From: Enterocloster asparagiformis
GTDB lineage: Bacteria; Bacillota; Clostridia; Lachnospirales; Lachnospiraceae
DNA: 63,207 bases
Assembly: GCA_018380885.1 (NCBI GenBank)
Contig: JAGZSY010000041.1
Span: 1 to 63,207, forward strand
Direction of reading: 5' to 3'
In this document: positions 6,712 through 16,020 of the stretch, one piece after another
How positions within the stretch are numbered: the first letter of the stretch is position 1
How the letters are laid out: each line of letters begins with the position of its first letter
Position numbers and translations under genes: made by a program
The notes under the pieces: model-generated
What the model was told of the DNA's origin: nothing
Database searches by the model: none
What the model saw: the letters and a program-made list of their open reading frames with translations, nothing else

Positions 6712-9073
6712 CCTTTAAGTCCTCCGGGCGGGTAGTCAAGAGACGGTAAATCTCGGTGTTCTGCGGGAAACGGTCAGTGAAGGGGATGATGACATTCCCG
6801 AAAAACAAAAGCCCTTCGCCGCTGTTGCTGTTCGTCACAAACGACAACTGCGTGGGGCTGATTCCTAACTGCTTCGCCAAAATCTGCCGGTCGCCCTGCG
6901 CCTGCGAGAGCATGACGAGAAAATCGCTGTTTTCAAAGATGTTTTCAATTTCCCGGCTTGCCAAAAGGTCTTTGACATTCTGCGTGAGCGCCGAGGGGAC
7001 GCAATACTTTTTCCTCAGCATTTTCCAGATAGTCACGCAGTAGGAGGCCGTGAGCTCGTCTTTTAAGAGCATGTGAAATTCGTCAAAGTAGCACCACGTA
7101 GCGATTCCCTGCGCGAAGTTGGCCGACACCTGCGAATTGACTAAATCCTGCATAATGAGCATGGCGATTGTGCGCAGGCCCGCCCCGAGCTTTTTTAGGT
7201 CGAGGCAGACAAGACGGCTTGACAGGTCAACGTCGGTTTCATGGTTGAACACATTCAACGAACCGGAAACATAGATTTCCAGCGAGGTTGCCAGCCGCGC
7301 CGCCTCCGGCTCGGCCTGTTTACACAGGAGCGCATACAGGTCTTGCAGGATCGGCATTTTTGCCGTGTCGGGGTGTTGCAGATAATCCCGGTACATCAGC
7401 CGCACACAGCGGTCAATGACCGTCCGTTCCACAGGTTGAAGGCCGTCCTTGCCGCCTACAATCAATTCCATCAGCGAGAGAATGAAGTCCGCTTTCAGGG
7501 CCATAGGGTTTTCTTCCCCGCTGTCGAAGTCGGCGGATATGTCCATAGGGTTGATGTGGTGCGGGCTGTTCGGCGCGATCTCGACCACCTGCCCGCCGAG
7601 CCGCCGAACCAGCGGCGAGTATTCCCCCATTGGGTCTACAATGATGATTTTGTCCGTGGTGGCGAGGAACACGTTGACAAGTTCACGTTTGGCCGCGAAG
7701 CTCTTTCCCGAACCCGGCACACCGAGGAAAAGCCCGTTAGGGTTTTTGAGCTTCTTGCGATTTGCCATGATGATGTTATGGGATAGGGCGTTCAGTCCGT
7801 AATAGACGGCCTCCCCATCCATGCGGAGCTCTTGGGTCAGGAAGGGAATAAATATCGCGGTACTGCTCGTTGTCAGGCCCCGCTGTATTTCGATTGCGTT
7901 GTAGCCGAGGGGGAGGGAGGATATAAAGCCCTGTTCCTGCTGGAAGTCCAGACGCCGGATGGTGCAGTTGTATTTCTGCGCGATACCCGAGACGGTAAAC
8001 AGTTCATTTTCGAGCTGTTCCCGCGTGGGGGCCATGTTGGCAATCAGGAAGGTTAAGAGAAACATTCGCTCGTTGCGGCTCTGCAAATCCTCCAACAGCG
8101 TTTTCGCGTCCTTGCTGAACGTCACAAGATCGGGCGGGAGTATGTCCATGTCATAGCCCGAGCGAACCGCTTTTTTCTGTTCCTCCATCTTCATTTTGTC
8201 AATGTCCGACAGCTTCCCCTTGACGGTCTTGATAGCCCTCGATTGGTCTACCGTCTGAATATGGAGGGTCACGGTCATTTCCGTGTCCAGCTCCAAAAGC
8301 TCGGCCAGCAGCTTGTCCGAGAGTTCGGACGCGGTGATCTGCAAGTAGGAGGCCGCGCCCCACGTCGCCCCCACCTTGAAGAACCGGCCCCGGCGAAAAT
8401 CAAAGCTCGTCGGGGCGATAAAGTCCTTTGTGCTCATGCCCGTTTGCGGTATCTGTTTCCATGTGAACGTGAAGGGCTCCCGGCCTCCGGGGTGCAACTG
8501 GCCGTGAATGATTTCCAGCCGCTCCAGCCCCGGGAGGGGCCGGGACTGAACGCCCAACTGCTTGAAGTTCCCAATAATATCGGCTTCTATCCGTTCCAAC
8601 CGGGGCCGCGCCGCCTTTACGCTGTCCGCCGGAACGCCGAAGGTCAGCAGCTTTGTCCGAATGATACCGTTGTTGCTCTTGGCAATCTGGTTTTCCAGCA
8701 TATCCACATACTCGGTGCGGATAGTGTCAAACTCGTCATGCCGCATGGGGATATTGACGCTGTATTTGCTTTCGGGGCGGGAACGGTGGTTGATGAACGA
8801 GAGTTCAAAGGGCAGGGCGCTGTCAAAATAGTTGAGGAAGGAGCTCCATCCGTCGAAAATGGCCGACTGATCCTCGGCCTGGGCGAGCTGATAGTTAATG
8901 TCCTCAAACTCCACCGTCTTTGTGTAGACGCCATTGTTCAGGCGGCACACGCCGTCCTTGAACATTTCGCGGAAGGGTATGGTCTGTTGGGCGGTCTGCG
9001 GGACGGCCTGTTTCCGGCCCTTATCGCTGGCCCGCTTCGGGGCGGGCTGTTTTGCCTCTTTTATTTTTTGCAA
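6692..9073 (-). CDS. virB4: VirB4-type conjugation ATPase
   Basis: The energising ATPase of the type IV secretion channel, 793 residues from TTG 9073, which lies eight bases after AAAGGAGG; the longer open frame upstream only reads through the palindrome. The N-terminal half matches CD1110-like VirB4 proteins. Walker A is near residue 450 (GVPGSGKSFAAKRE), then DPMGEYSPL, and Walker B near 660 (CYFDEFHMLL). The start overlaps the PrgI gene by about 50 bases. This gene has no counterpart in the right module, where a Mom-like gene and another ORF occupy the position. Confidence 0.92.
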   Translation of the reverse strand: MQKIKEAKQPAPKRASDKGRKQAVPQTAQQTIPFREMFKDGVCRLNNGVYTKTVEFEDINYQLAQAEDQSAIFDGWSSFLNYFDSALPFELSFINHRSRPESKYSVNIPMRHDEFDTIRTEYVDMLENQIAKSNNGIIRTKLLTFGVPADSVKAARPRLERIEADIIGNFKQLGVQSRPLPGLERLEIIHGQLHPGGREPFTFTWKQIPQTGMSTKDFIAPTSFDFRRGRFFKVGATWGAASYLQITASELSDKLLAELLELDTEMTVTLHIQTVDQSRAIKTVKGKLSDIDKMKMEEQKKAVRSGYDMDILPPDLVTFSKDAKTLLEDLQSRNERMFLLTFLIANMAPTREQLENELFTVSGIAQKYNCTIRRLDFQQEQGFISSLPLGYNAIEIQRGLTTSSTAIFIPFLTQELRMDGEAVYYGLNALSHNIIMANRKKLKNPNGLFLGVPGSGKSFAAKRELVNVFLATTDKIIIVDPMGEYSPLVRRLGGQVVEIAPNSPHHINPMDISADFDSGEENPMALKADFILSLMELIVGGKDGLQPVERTVIDRCVRLMYRDYLQHPDTAKMPILQDLYALLCKQAEPEAARLATSLEIYVSGSLNVFNHETDVDLSSRLVCLDLKKLGAGLRTIAMLIMQDLVNSQVSANFAQGIATWCYFDEFHMLLKDELTASYCVTIWKMLRKKYCVPSALTQNVKDLLASREIENIFENSDFLVMLSQAQGDRQILAKQLGISPTQLSFVTNSNSGEGLLFFGNVIIPFTDRFPQNTEIYRLLTTRPEDLKDEAADV

Positions 9074-9455
9074 TCCCTGTACCTCCTTTCGGTGTGTGTT
9101 CCGGCTTCGGGTCAAGTTGGCCCGAAGTTTCGGGGCCGCTCCATGCGGCATAGAAGTTTTCGGTCTTATAGGGCCGGACCGTGGGCCAGAGGAACCGGGC
9201 CCGGATAAAGTTTCGCAGCACCTTCTCGAAGGGTAGGCCGTCGCGCTCAAACATGGCGAAGAAAAAGAATGGGAGCATGAGGCCGATCATCAGGAACAGC
9301 GCCGGGCTGTTGCCAATGGTGGAACGGGTCAGCAGATAGGTGGGTATCCCCACCGCCGCCGCGCCCGAAAAACAAATAAGCTGGCGCTTCGTCAAATTAA
9401 AGGCCAGCTTGGTTTTTACTTTTGATAAATCTTTTGGAACCTGCACATAGGGCAA
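9021..9455 (-). CDS. PrgI-family channel protein
   Basis: A 144-residue membrane protein of the PrgI/VirB3-like family. It has a conserved N-terminus (YVQVPKDLSKVKTKLAFNLT), two transmembrane segments near residues 30-75, and a basic cytoplasmic tail that includes an in-frame palindrome variant (TSGQLDPK). The start is TTG 9455, nine bases after AAAGGAGG. It pairs with VirB4 by position and overlap, as VirB3 and VirB4 do in type IV systems. It is absent from the right module. Confidence 0.85.
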   Translation of the reverse strand: MPYVQVPKDLSKVKTKLAFNLTKRQLICFSGAAAVGIPTYLLTRSTIGNSPALFLMIGLMLPFFFFAMFERDGLPFEKVLRNFIRARFLWPTVRPYKTENFYAAWSGPETSGQLDPKPEHTPKGGTGIAKNKRGKTARPEAGQR

Positions 9456-9503
9456 AGCTCAAAACCTCCTTTCATCACTTCGGGCCAACTTGGCCCGAAG
9501 CTG

Positions 9504-10133
9504 TTACCGTGTTTCGCCGCGGGCCGCGTCCTGCCGGGCGGGAGGCCGGGCCATCTCCCGGCCCCGTTCCCGCGCCCGCCAATACGCCGGGTTATATGCC
9601 CGGAGCGATTGATTGATGTTTTCTTCAAATGCCGTCTTGTCCTTGATACGGTCAGGAATTTTCCAGAGCCGTTTGTCCAGCAGTTCCCGCAAAACGACTT
9701 CCTCCTGCGTATCTTCTTCAAAACAGAGATAGCCGCCCTGCTTGAAACCGCACTTTTTAGCGGCGGGAGAAAGAAAAGCGGCCACCTCTTTTGAAACCAT
9801 TGTCCCGCCGTGGCTGGCGGTGCTCACCATAAACACGCCGGGACAGAGCGCGTCACAGGTCTGCACCTTCCCCCACGGAGAAATTTTCGGCTCCGCAAAC
9901 AGGCCGGGCGAATCAGCGGCGCGGGTTTTACCGGCCTGTACGGTTGCCACCTTCTCTAAAATTGCTTTCAGCTCGGGGGAGAAATAAGCGCATTCCCGCA
10001 GGACGCGGGCCGCGTCGCCGCCGCATTGTTCCATCAGCACGGTATAGGCGTGCCCGTCCGCAACCGTACAGCGCCCCATCAGTTTACCGGCATAGTAGCA
10101 GGCCGAATCATATCCGGCTCTCTTTCTTGCCAC
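9504..10133 (-). CDS. DUF7007-like ICE protein, full length
   Basis: A 209-residue protein. The start is GTG 10133, eight bases after AAAGGAGG; the open frame to 10172 only enters the palindrome. The C-terminal two thirds contains WGKVQTCDALCPGVFMV, STASHGG and a Glu-rich segment (CFEEDTQEEVV), features I associate with DUF7007-type proteins of mobile elements. Function is unknown. The right homologue at 53904 lacks about the first 90 residues. It lies between the SpoVG-like gene and the PrgI/VirB4 pair. Confidence 0.65.
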   Translation of the reverse strand: MARKRAGYDSACYYAGKLMGRCTVADGHAYTVLMEQCGGDAARVLRECAYFSPELKAILEKVATVQAGKTRAADSPGLFAEPKISPWGKVQTCDALCPGVFMVSTASHGGTMVSKEVAAFLSPAAKKCGFKQGGYLCFEEDTQEEVVLRELLDKRLWKIPDRIKDKTAFEENINQSLRAYNPAYWRARERGREMARPPARQDAARGETR

Positions 10134-10187
10134 TCGAAACGCCTCCTTTCCGCCGGGGCCGCTTCGGGCCAACTTGGCCCGAAGTCT

Positions 10188-10889
10188 TTACCGTTCCGCC
10201 GTCTTTGCGGGCTTCTCCTTTGGAGGCCGGGCGGCTTTTTCCTTTTCCACCTGTTTCGCTTCGCTTGTCAACCGGCCCCTGATGGATTCCTTTTCCGGGG
10301 GCGGGGCCTGCCGGGCGGCGGCGACGCGGGCCTGCAACTTTTCGATCTCCTGTTCATAGGCTTCGAGAATGGCCCCTTGCAGTTCCCCGCGAAATTCCTT
10401 TGTGATGGGCTTTGCCGTGTCCCGGTAGCCTGTCCGGCTGTTCTTGTCCGGCTTGCTCGGCATCCCCACATAGAGGCCCTTGTCGCTCTGCAAAATCTTG
10501 AAGTCCTCCACCACAAAGCAGTCGTTGATTTTCACGCTGGCGAAGCCCACCAGATTTTTGATCGGGTCGATAGGCCGGGCCGCAACGTCCAGTTTGAGGC
10601 CGGAACCGCCGGGGGCCTCCTGATCGGGGGCCTGCGCGTCCGTGGTTCTTTCTTCGTTCATAGTCAAATTCTCCTTTCCGGGCAGGGGATAAACCATCCC
10701 GCCCTCATAGCGGTAGCCCGCTCTTTTAATCGCGGTGAGGGTGTCCGCCGACACCTTCCCGGAGAGCAGTACATCCGTGTCGGCCATAAAACACAGGCTG
10801 TCCGCTTCGGTGAAGTCCTCAGCGAGTTTTCCAAACCATAGCCGCTGAACGCTCCCATCCGAAGCGACGCCGTACCGTCTTGGTGCCAT
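10188..10889 (-). CDS. SpoVG-domain protein of the ICE
   Basis: A 233-residue protein. The N-terminal 75 residues form a small unrecognised domain (start MAPRRYG). The middle (about 95-185) is SpoVG-like: DVTARPIDPIKNLVGFA-type strand, VEDFKILQSDKGLYVGMPS, and an aligned YRDTAKPIT segment. SpoVG proteins bind nucleic acid and act as regulators in Firmicutes. The C-terminus is a charged tail. The ATG at 10889 follows GAGGTGG; the longer frame upstream is palindrome read-through. A regulatory or DNA-binding role in the element is an inference. Confidence 0.75.
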   Translation of the reverse strand: MAPRRYGVASDGSVQRLWFGKLAEDFTEADSLCFMADTDVLLSGKVSADTLTAIKRAGYRYEGGMVYPLPGKENLTMNEERTTDAQAPDQEAPGGSGLKLDVAARPIDPIKNLVGFASVKINDCFVVEDFKILQSDKGLYVGMPSKPDKNSRTGYRDTAKPITKEFRGELQGAILEAYEQEIEKLQARVAAARQAPPPEKESIRGRLTSEAKQVEKEKAARPPKEKPAKTAER

Positions 10890-10943
10890 AGCCCCACCTC
10901 GTTTCCGATACTTCGGGCCAAGTTGGCCCGAAGCTCCCATTTA

Positions 10944-11810
10944 TCAATGCGCGCCGAAGATGGATTTTGCGAGGGAGCCCGTCTTAAAGAGTGTAAAGCA
11001 AAGCAGGACGGTATAGCCAACACATCCCCATATCGCGTTTATCATGTCCCCGCCCGTGGCAATCCCCTGTATCAGCACCGCATAAATGGCGATACAGACG
11101 ATAATCAGCAGACCTTGAAACCCCACGGCCAGCAGGGAACGAAAATAGTTATGGCCCATGCTTCCGACTTCCCGGTTGACTACCGTCGCAAGGGGGAGCG
11201 GGGCAAGGCTCGTCATCAGGTAAATCTCAATCATTCGCCCATACACAATGACAAAAATCACAATTCTAAGCGCCGTCATAGTGAAGCCCACAAAGAAGGA
11301 TTGGAGCCACAGCCCCAACAGGGGGCCGAGATCCATAGCCTGCAACTGCGTCTCCATATCGGCCAGCATATCCGGGGTAATTTCGGTGCTCCCCTGTATC
11401 AGTCCCGCCGATTGCTGGATAACGGACTGCGCCATATCAAACACGCCCATGACAATGTTGAAGGTGTTGGAAAGAATCAGAATGGCGCAAAACGTCTTGA
11501 AAATCCATTTGAAGAAAATCCAGCTATCTATGTCGTGCAGGTTGTTCCGCTCAACAAGCAGTTGTATGAGCTCGTAGCACATAACGAAGGTGAGCACCAG
11601 CCCGGCGAGAGGGAGAATGACCGTCTCGGAGAGTTGTTTTATCATGGAGAAAACCCCGGCGTTCCAGTCCGCCGGGGTCGTCCCCACTTGATCTGCAATC
11701 TCTCCGACCTGCGCGTTTACACTGTCGAAAAGCCCGCCGAGGTTGCCCATGATCCCGTTAATCAGAAGGCCCTTCAACCATTCCGCGATTGCGTCGAAGA
11801 TTATTTGCAT
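10944..11810 (-). CDS. TrbL/VirB6-like channel protein
   Basis: A 288-residue polytopic membrane protein with about six hydrophobic segments, an amphipathic N-terminus (QIIFDAIAEWLK) and conserved loops such as AGLIQGSTEITPDMLADMET. This matches the CD0419/CD1112-like TrbL family, the VirB6-type inner-membrane component of Gram-positive conjugation channels. The ATG follows AAGGAG. It is 16 bases downstream of the Maff2 gene, and the two are probably one unit. The right homologue at 52229 starts with GTG but is otherwise very similar. Confidence 0.87.
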   Translation of the reverse strand: MQIIFDAIAEWLKGLLINGIMGNLGGLFDSVNAQVGEIADQVGTTPADWNAGVFSMIKQLSETVILPLAGLVLTFVMCYELIQLLVERNNLHDIDSWIFFKWIFKTFCAILILSNTFNIVMGVFDMAQSVIQQSAGLIQGSTEITPDMLADMETQLQAMDLGPLLGLWLQSFFVGFTMTALRIVIFVIVYGRMIEIYLMTSLAPLPLATVVNREVGSMGHNYFRSLLAVGFQGLLIIVCIAIYAVLIQGIATGGDMINAIWGCVGYTVLLCFTLFKTGSLAKSIFGAH

Positions 11811-11826
11811 GGCGTCTCCTTATCGT

Positions 11827-12042
11827 TTAGCTGAACAGATTGGCAAGTAAAGGAATCAGGGTCGTGCCGAGCAGGATAATGCCGCCGCCGCTCATAAGTT
11901 GCTTAATTCCCTGGCTTTTGGCCCCCGGGTTGTCCGAGCCGTAGCCCTCAAGCAGATTGACCACGCCCCAGACCCCCAAGCCGGCGCCAATGGCGATAAC
12001 GAGAACCTTCAAAGTATCAATAGCAGAAGCAAAAAATTCCAT
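11827..12042 (-). CDS. Maff2-family small membrane protein
   Basis: A 71-residue protein with two transmembrane segments separated by a polar loop (GYGSDNPGAKSQGIKQ), as in the Maff2 family of clostridial conjugative elements; the size and topology recall VirB2-type pilins, though that role is unproven. The ATG at 12042 is eight bases after GGAGG; the ATG five codons earlier overlaps the ribosome site and is less likely. A terminator upstream at 12099-12123 separates it from virD4, so it probably has its own promoter or depends on partial read-through. Confidence 0.85.
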   Translation of the reverse strand: MEFFASAIDTLKVLVIAIGAGLGVWGVVNLLEGYGSDNPGAKSQGIKQLMSGGGIILLGTTLIPLLANLFS

Positions 12043-12098
12043 ATAGTTTTCCTCCATTCAAAATGTGTATTGGTTGTGGGGCCGCAGCCCCGGATACG

Positions 12099-12123
12099 AA
12101 AAAAGCCGCCCTTTTCAGGCGGC
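12099..12123 (-). terminator. Terminator after virD4
   Basis: On the minus strand GCCGCC and GGCGGC form a stem closed by a short A-rich loop and followed by six Ts, immediately after the post-virD4 palindrome. The same structure occurs at 51918-51942. Confidence 0.8.
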
Positions 12124-12151
12124 GGGAGCTTCGGGCCAACTTGGCCCGAAG

Positions 12152-13972
12152 TCAGGCGAAGGCGTCCGGGTCGTCCAAATCGTCGTAATTTAGAATATCG
12201 TCCTCGGCGGTGTCAACGTCCCCGGCCTCGTAAACCTCGTATTCCTCGTCGGGGTTGAGCCGGAGCCGGGTGCTTATCAGCTTTTCCAGATGAAAAGCGT
12301 TGCGCTTCTTGTCGGCCTCCTCCGTGTACTTGTAATTCGGGTGCTTCTTTAGGTCATATTTGGGGGACAGGAAGGGACGAAGCCCCCGAAGCTGTAAAAT
12401 GCACTTGTTCCCGGGCATGGTGGTAAGCTCGTCCATTGTCATAAGCTCTTTTCCGAGCCGTTGAAGATTTTGGCCGTAGCTCTCGGACTGGCCCCGCGTC
12501 CGGCTCTCGGTATACATGGATATTGTCTCTTTTCCCAGTACCTCCGAGATTTCCTTAATCGTGGAGTGCTCCCGGCCCCCGAGGAAGATCACTGAATCCA
12601 TGTTGCCTAAAATGGTTTCGGAATGGTCTTTATACAGGGCTTTGCATTGGCTCATGGCCTGATAGAACAGGCACAGGCTGATTTCACGGGAGCGGATAAC
12701 GGCCACCATTTTTTCGAGCTGCGGCACTTGGCCGGTGTTCGCGGCCTCGTCCCACAAAACCCGTACATGATGGGGGAGCCGTCCGCCGTAGACGTTGTCC
12801 GCCCGCTCACAGAGCAGATTAAACATCTGCGAGAAGGCCAGCGCCACAATGAAGTTATAGGTGCTGTCCGTGTCGGAAATGCAGAAGAACAGCGCCGTTT
12901 TCTCGTCCCCGAGCTTGTCAAGCTCCAATTCGTCATAACTCATAATTGACCTTAACTCGGCTATGTCGAAGGGTGCTAACCGCGCCCCACAGCTAATAAG
13001 TATGGATTTTGAGGTTTTGCCGCTGGCTAACTTGTACTTGCGGTACTGCCTCACAGCGAAACATTGGGGGCTTCGTTTGGCGAGGCCGTCGAACATGTAA
13101 TCAACGGCATTTTTGAAACTTTCGTCGTCCTCCCGGACTTCCATGCTGTTTATCATTTCAACCAGCGTATTCATATTTCGTTCTTCCGCTGGACCCTCAA
13201 AGACGATATAGGCAACCAGCGCGGAGTAAAGCAGGATTTCCGCTTTCGTCCAAAACTCGTCGCCCTCTTTCCCTTCGCCTTTGGTATTGGTTATCAAGGC
13301 GTTTACAAATTTCAGTATGTCAGATTCCGTCTTGATGTAAGCTAGAGGATTGTAGTGCATACTTTTCCGAAAGTCCACCGAATTAAACACCTTGATTTTG
13401 TAGCCCTTCCTCTTTTGGAGAAAATGGCCGACTTGGGAAAGGACGCCCCCTTTCGGATCTACGCACACATACGACGAATGGGCCTGAAGGAGCTGGGGGG
13501 TCAACCAGAACCGGGTTTTGCCGGAGCCGGACGAGCCAATGATACAGCAGTTGAGATTGCGGGCATTGTTCGGAAATTTGGGCCGGGTGTTCATAGTGAG
13601 AAATTCTGTCCCGGTCAGGATCACGTTGTTTTCAAATTTGGGGTCTACAAATGGGGCTATGTCCTTCGCCGTGCCCCACCGAGCCGATCCGTATTCCACA
13701 TCCCTTCTAAATTTCTTCGCGTTCTTTACTTTGCTATAAACGACCAGCCGGAGCACAACGGCACCGACGAGGCCCACAAGCAGGTCAAAACCGACGAAGC
13801 CCGGCGCTATCGTCCCGAAGGCCGGGCCTATGGTTTTCATCATGCCTATGAGCTTCGTGCCGAAGTCGGCCCCTGCCGCGAGGCGGTACGCCTCCCCGAT
13901 CTTGCAGAAAAACCAGAAGATGAACAGATACGGGAGGTTGGGAACCACATATTTTTTGATTGTGGCGTTCAC
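12152..13972 (-). CDS. virD4: VirD4-type coupling protein
   Basis: A 606-residue type IV coupling ATPase that would link the relaxase-DNA complex to the channel. The N-terminal membrane anchors lie near residues 10-25 and 45-80, Walker A at 146-153 (GSSGSGKT) and Walker B near 405 (VLWDEAANTG). The C-terminus is very acidic (EDDILNYDDLDDPD). It starts with GTG, overlapping the PcfB stop by four bases, which fits coupled translation. It belongs to the CD1115-like group. The right homologue has the same length and start. Confidence 0.94.
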   Translation of the reverse strand: MNATIKKYVVPNLPYLFIFWFFCKIGEAYRLAAGADFGTKLIGMMKTIGPAFGTIAPGFVGFDLLVGLVGAVVLRLVVYSKVKNAKKFRRDVEYGSARWGTAKDIAPFVDPKFENNVILTGTEFLTMNTRPKFPNNARNLNCCIIGSSGSGKTRFWLTPQLLQAHSSYVCVDPKGGVLSQVGHFLQKRKGYKIKVFNSVDFRKSMHYNPLAYIKTESDILKFVNALITNTKGEGKEGDEFWTKAEILLYSALVAYIVFEGPAEERNMNTLVEMINSMEVREDDESFKNAVDYMFDGLAKRSPQCFAVRQYRKYKLASGKTSKSILISCGARLAPFDIAELRSIMSYDELELDKLGDEKTALFFCISDTDSTYNFIVALAFSQMFNLLCERADNVYGGRLPHHVRVLWDEAANTGQVPQLEKMVAVIRSREISLCLFYQAMSQCKALYKDHSETILGNMDSVIFLGGREHSTIKEISEVLGKETISMYTESRTRGQSESYGQNLQRLGKELMTMDELTTMPGNKCILQLRGLRPFLSPKYDLKKHPNYKYTEEADKKRNAFHLEKLISTRLRLNPDEEYEVYEAGDVDTAEDDILNYDDLDDPDAFA

Positions 13973-14436
13973 CGTTCCTGCACCGCCTCTCTGATCTTTT
14001 CCCGTTCTTTCTGCCGGGTCTTGGTATGCCCTACGGCCTGTCGGAGCCCACGCAGGATAGAGGGTTTATCCTTCTGCCGGGCCATCACGCGCTTGGTGTA
14101 GTCCGAAAATGCCGCCGTGATGGCGTCAGCCTGTCCCGCCTTAAAGAACAAAAGGTAATCCTTTGACCCTACCTTGTGAAAAGCGTAGTCCACATTGAAT
14201 TTCCGGGCTACCCTGTCAAACAGGCGGGCGTCGCCCTTTAGCTGGATACTGCTTGATTGCCCGCCGTGGCCCATAAGCTGTTTTACACTCTGCCGCCCGT
14301 GGGGCGCGAGCGAGGCCCGGCGCTGTTTCCGTACCTCGGCCAAAAACTTTTGGAGCGCCTTGCACAGTACCCGGCCCGTGAGCTTTGTTGCCTGTACGGA
14401 TATGGCGACGGTGCGCCTCGTTACTTCTTCTTCCAT
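13969..14436 (-). CDS. pcfB: PcfB-like protein (DUF3801)
   Basis: A 155-residue cytoplasmic protein with the DUF3801/PcfB pattern: N-terminal helix carrying TRRTVAISVQATKLTGRVL, a central KQLMGHGG...SIQLKGDARLFDRVARKFNVDYAFHKV segment, and a basic C-terminus. PcfB-type proteins work with VirD4 (PcfC) in substrate recruitment in enterococcal conjugation; the same role here is inferred from the overlap with virD4. The ATG follows GGAAGGAGG. Confidence 0.85.
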   Translation of the reverse strand: MEEEVTRRTVAISVQATKLTGRVLCKALQKFLAEVRKQRRASLAPHGRQSVKQLMGHGGQSSSIQLKGDARLFDRVARKFNVDYAFHKVGSKDYLLFFKAGQADAITAAFSDYTKRVMARQKDKPSILRGLRQAVGHTKTRQKEREKIREAVQER

Positions 14437-14523
14437 GAAAACCTCCTTCCATCCGGGCCGTTACCCATAGAAAAGGGCGGCCCTCGGGGATATGGAAAAC
14501 CTCGGGCCAACTTGGCCCGAGGT

Positions 14524-15312
14524 CTACCTCTCGTCATGTGCCGCCGCCGGAGCAGTCTTTTCCTTCTTCGGCGGCTTTTTTGTTTCATGCTCCTGCATGG
14601 TTTTCAGAATAGATGGTTTTTTCTCGGCGGCATGTTCCAGACGATCGAGGCTGGAAACTGCTTTGTCCAAACTTTTCCGAGCCGCGAGATAGCAGGCGCG
14701 TTCCGCCCGGTAGGGGGCCTGTATGGTCTTTGCCAGCTTGCCCGTGGCCTTCGATTCCTTGACGGCCTCCCGGCCAGTCAGCGCCCGGCCTATGTTTTTC
14801 AGGTGCCGCCCCGCTTCGTGGTATTCGGCGCTTACCGCCTCGATCTTGGCAATGGCTTTTTCGTCCGTCTTGATTCCCTCGTTGATGGTATTCCTCAGAG
14901 CTTCCAGCCCCGGCTTGATATGGAAGAAGCGGGCGGCATTGTCCAACGCGGCGATCCCATGCTCTTTGACCGCAGAGATTGCATTTTTGCAGCCCTCGAT
15001 TACAGCCCCTTTCAGCGCCGCAAGCCGTTCCCGCAGGACGGCGGCGTTGACCTCCAGCGTTTTAATGCTGTTTTGAAGAACCGTTTTCAAGGGATGGTTT
15101 TGCTCCTTCAAATCTTGAAGTTCCTGCCGCATGGCTTTCAGTTCGTCAACCGCGCTGGAGAGTTGTTTTTCCATTTCGGACACTTGGCCGATAGCCTCCA
15201 ACAGTTCTTTGCCCGCCGGGGACCGATTTTTTTTCAGCAGAGACAGCAGTTCCTTCACATATTCGTTTTCCATAATCGGCGTATCTGCCTGGACTTCTTT
15301 TTTTCTGCCCAA
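14524..15312 (-). CDS. DUF6674-like coiled-coil protein
   Basis: A 262-residue, mostly helical protein with a coiled-coil segment near residues 15-85 and a charged, Ala-rich C-terminal half. It resembles DUF6674-type proteins in clostridial ICEs; no function is known to me. The start is TTG 15312 eight bases after AAAGGAGG, and the right homologue also uses TTG, which supports the choice. In the right module an ardA gene lies just upstream of the homologue; it is missing here. Confidence 0.72.
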   Translation of the reverse strand: MGRKKEVQADTPIMENEYVKELLSLLKKNRSPAGKELLEAIGQVSEMEKQLSSAVDELKAMRQELQDLKEQNHPLKTVLQNSIKTLEVNAAVLRERLAALKGAVIEGCKNAISAVKEHGIAALDNAARFFHIKPGLEALRNTINEGIKTDEKAIAKIEAVSAEYHEAGRHLKNIGRALTGREAVKESKATGKLAKTIQAPYRAERACYLAARKSLDKAVSSLDRLEHAAEKKPSILKTMQEHETKKPPKKEKTAPAAAHDER

Positions 15313-15370
15313 TCGTCACACCTCCTTTCGTCAGGCCAACAGATCGCTTCGGGCCAAGTTGGCCCGAAGC

Positions 15371-15715
15371 CTACGCCTCCCGGCCCTGTTTCTGAACCGC
15401 CAAAATGCCGGCGAGTGTGGTCGCCGTGATGTTGAGCCTCCCGGCCACGGCTATGTCGTTTTTCACATCTTCCGTCATGCCGTCGCCGCAAAGCACCAGC
15501 ACATGAGCCCGCCGGAGCATGTCGCGGGAAATGTCAATCCCGCTTTTGTGTTCCTCGGGAACGGCGTCATTTAAGAACAAGGGGAGATAGAGCAGGGGGC
15601 AGACCGGGGAAAATCCGGCCTCATAGACCGCCCTGCAATACTGCGCCGCCTGTTCCGCGTCGGCCTCCTGGTCGCCCGTCCACGGGGCCGTAATGTATGC
15701 TAAAGGTCGCTTCAT
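15371..15715 (-). CDS. DUF7768/DUF4406-like small protein
   Basis: A 114-residue protein with an alternating strand-helix pattern: YITAPWTGD near the N-terminus, AQYCRAVYEAGFSPVCPLLYLP, then DISRDMLRRAHVLVLCGDGMT. This pattern recalls the nucleoside 2-deoxyribosyltransferase-like fold of DUF7768/DUF4406 proteins of phages and mobile elements. Its enzymatic activity, if any, is unknown. The ATG follows GGAAGGAGG. It is the first gene downstream of the nested inverted repeat that follows parB. In the right module the homologue overlaps ardA. Confidence 0.68.
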   Translation of the reverse strand: MKRPLAYITAPWTGDQEADAEQAAQYCRAVYEAGFSPVCPLLYLPLFLNDAVPEEHKSGIDISRDMLRRAHVLVLCGDGMTEDVKNDIAVAGRLNITATTLAGILAVQKQGREA

Positions 15716-15788
15716 GGGGTTTCCTCCTTCCTGTTTTTGCTTAACGAGTAGCCCATCCCCTCCGCCCCTTCCCGTGGGAAGGGGAACG

Positions 15789-15948
15789 GCTCAAAGGAAT
15801 ATATATCCCCGTCGCTTGACTACGGAAAGCACAACCAGGAAAGGCTGTCAAGGACTTCGCCGCCGTAGGCGGTGGCGCAAGCGCCATCCTTGACCGCCTT
15901 CCCCGGTTGCGCTATGACAAACACGGCGACGGGGAATATATTATATCC
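15789..15948 (-). repeat. Nested inverted repeat between parB and next gene
   Basis: The 305-base gap between parB and the DUF7768-like gene holds nested complementary arms. The outer arms (ATATATCCCCGTCGC at about 15799, complement near 15926) enclose arms around CACAACCAGGAAAGGCTGTC and its partner, which enclose a GC-rich hairpin. Separate hairpins flank them (CCTTCCC/GGGAAGG near 15768; GGGGC/GCCCC near 15965). The right module has the same structure at 47391-47551 with different bases. Function unknown: structured RNA, transfer or replication origin, or partition site. Confidence 0.75.
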
Positions 15949-16020
15949 TTCGGGGCGCGGGGCAGAGCCCCGCTTTAGTTTAGGCAGGAACCTCGGGCCA
16001 ACTTGGCCCGAGGCTTACGC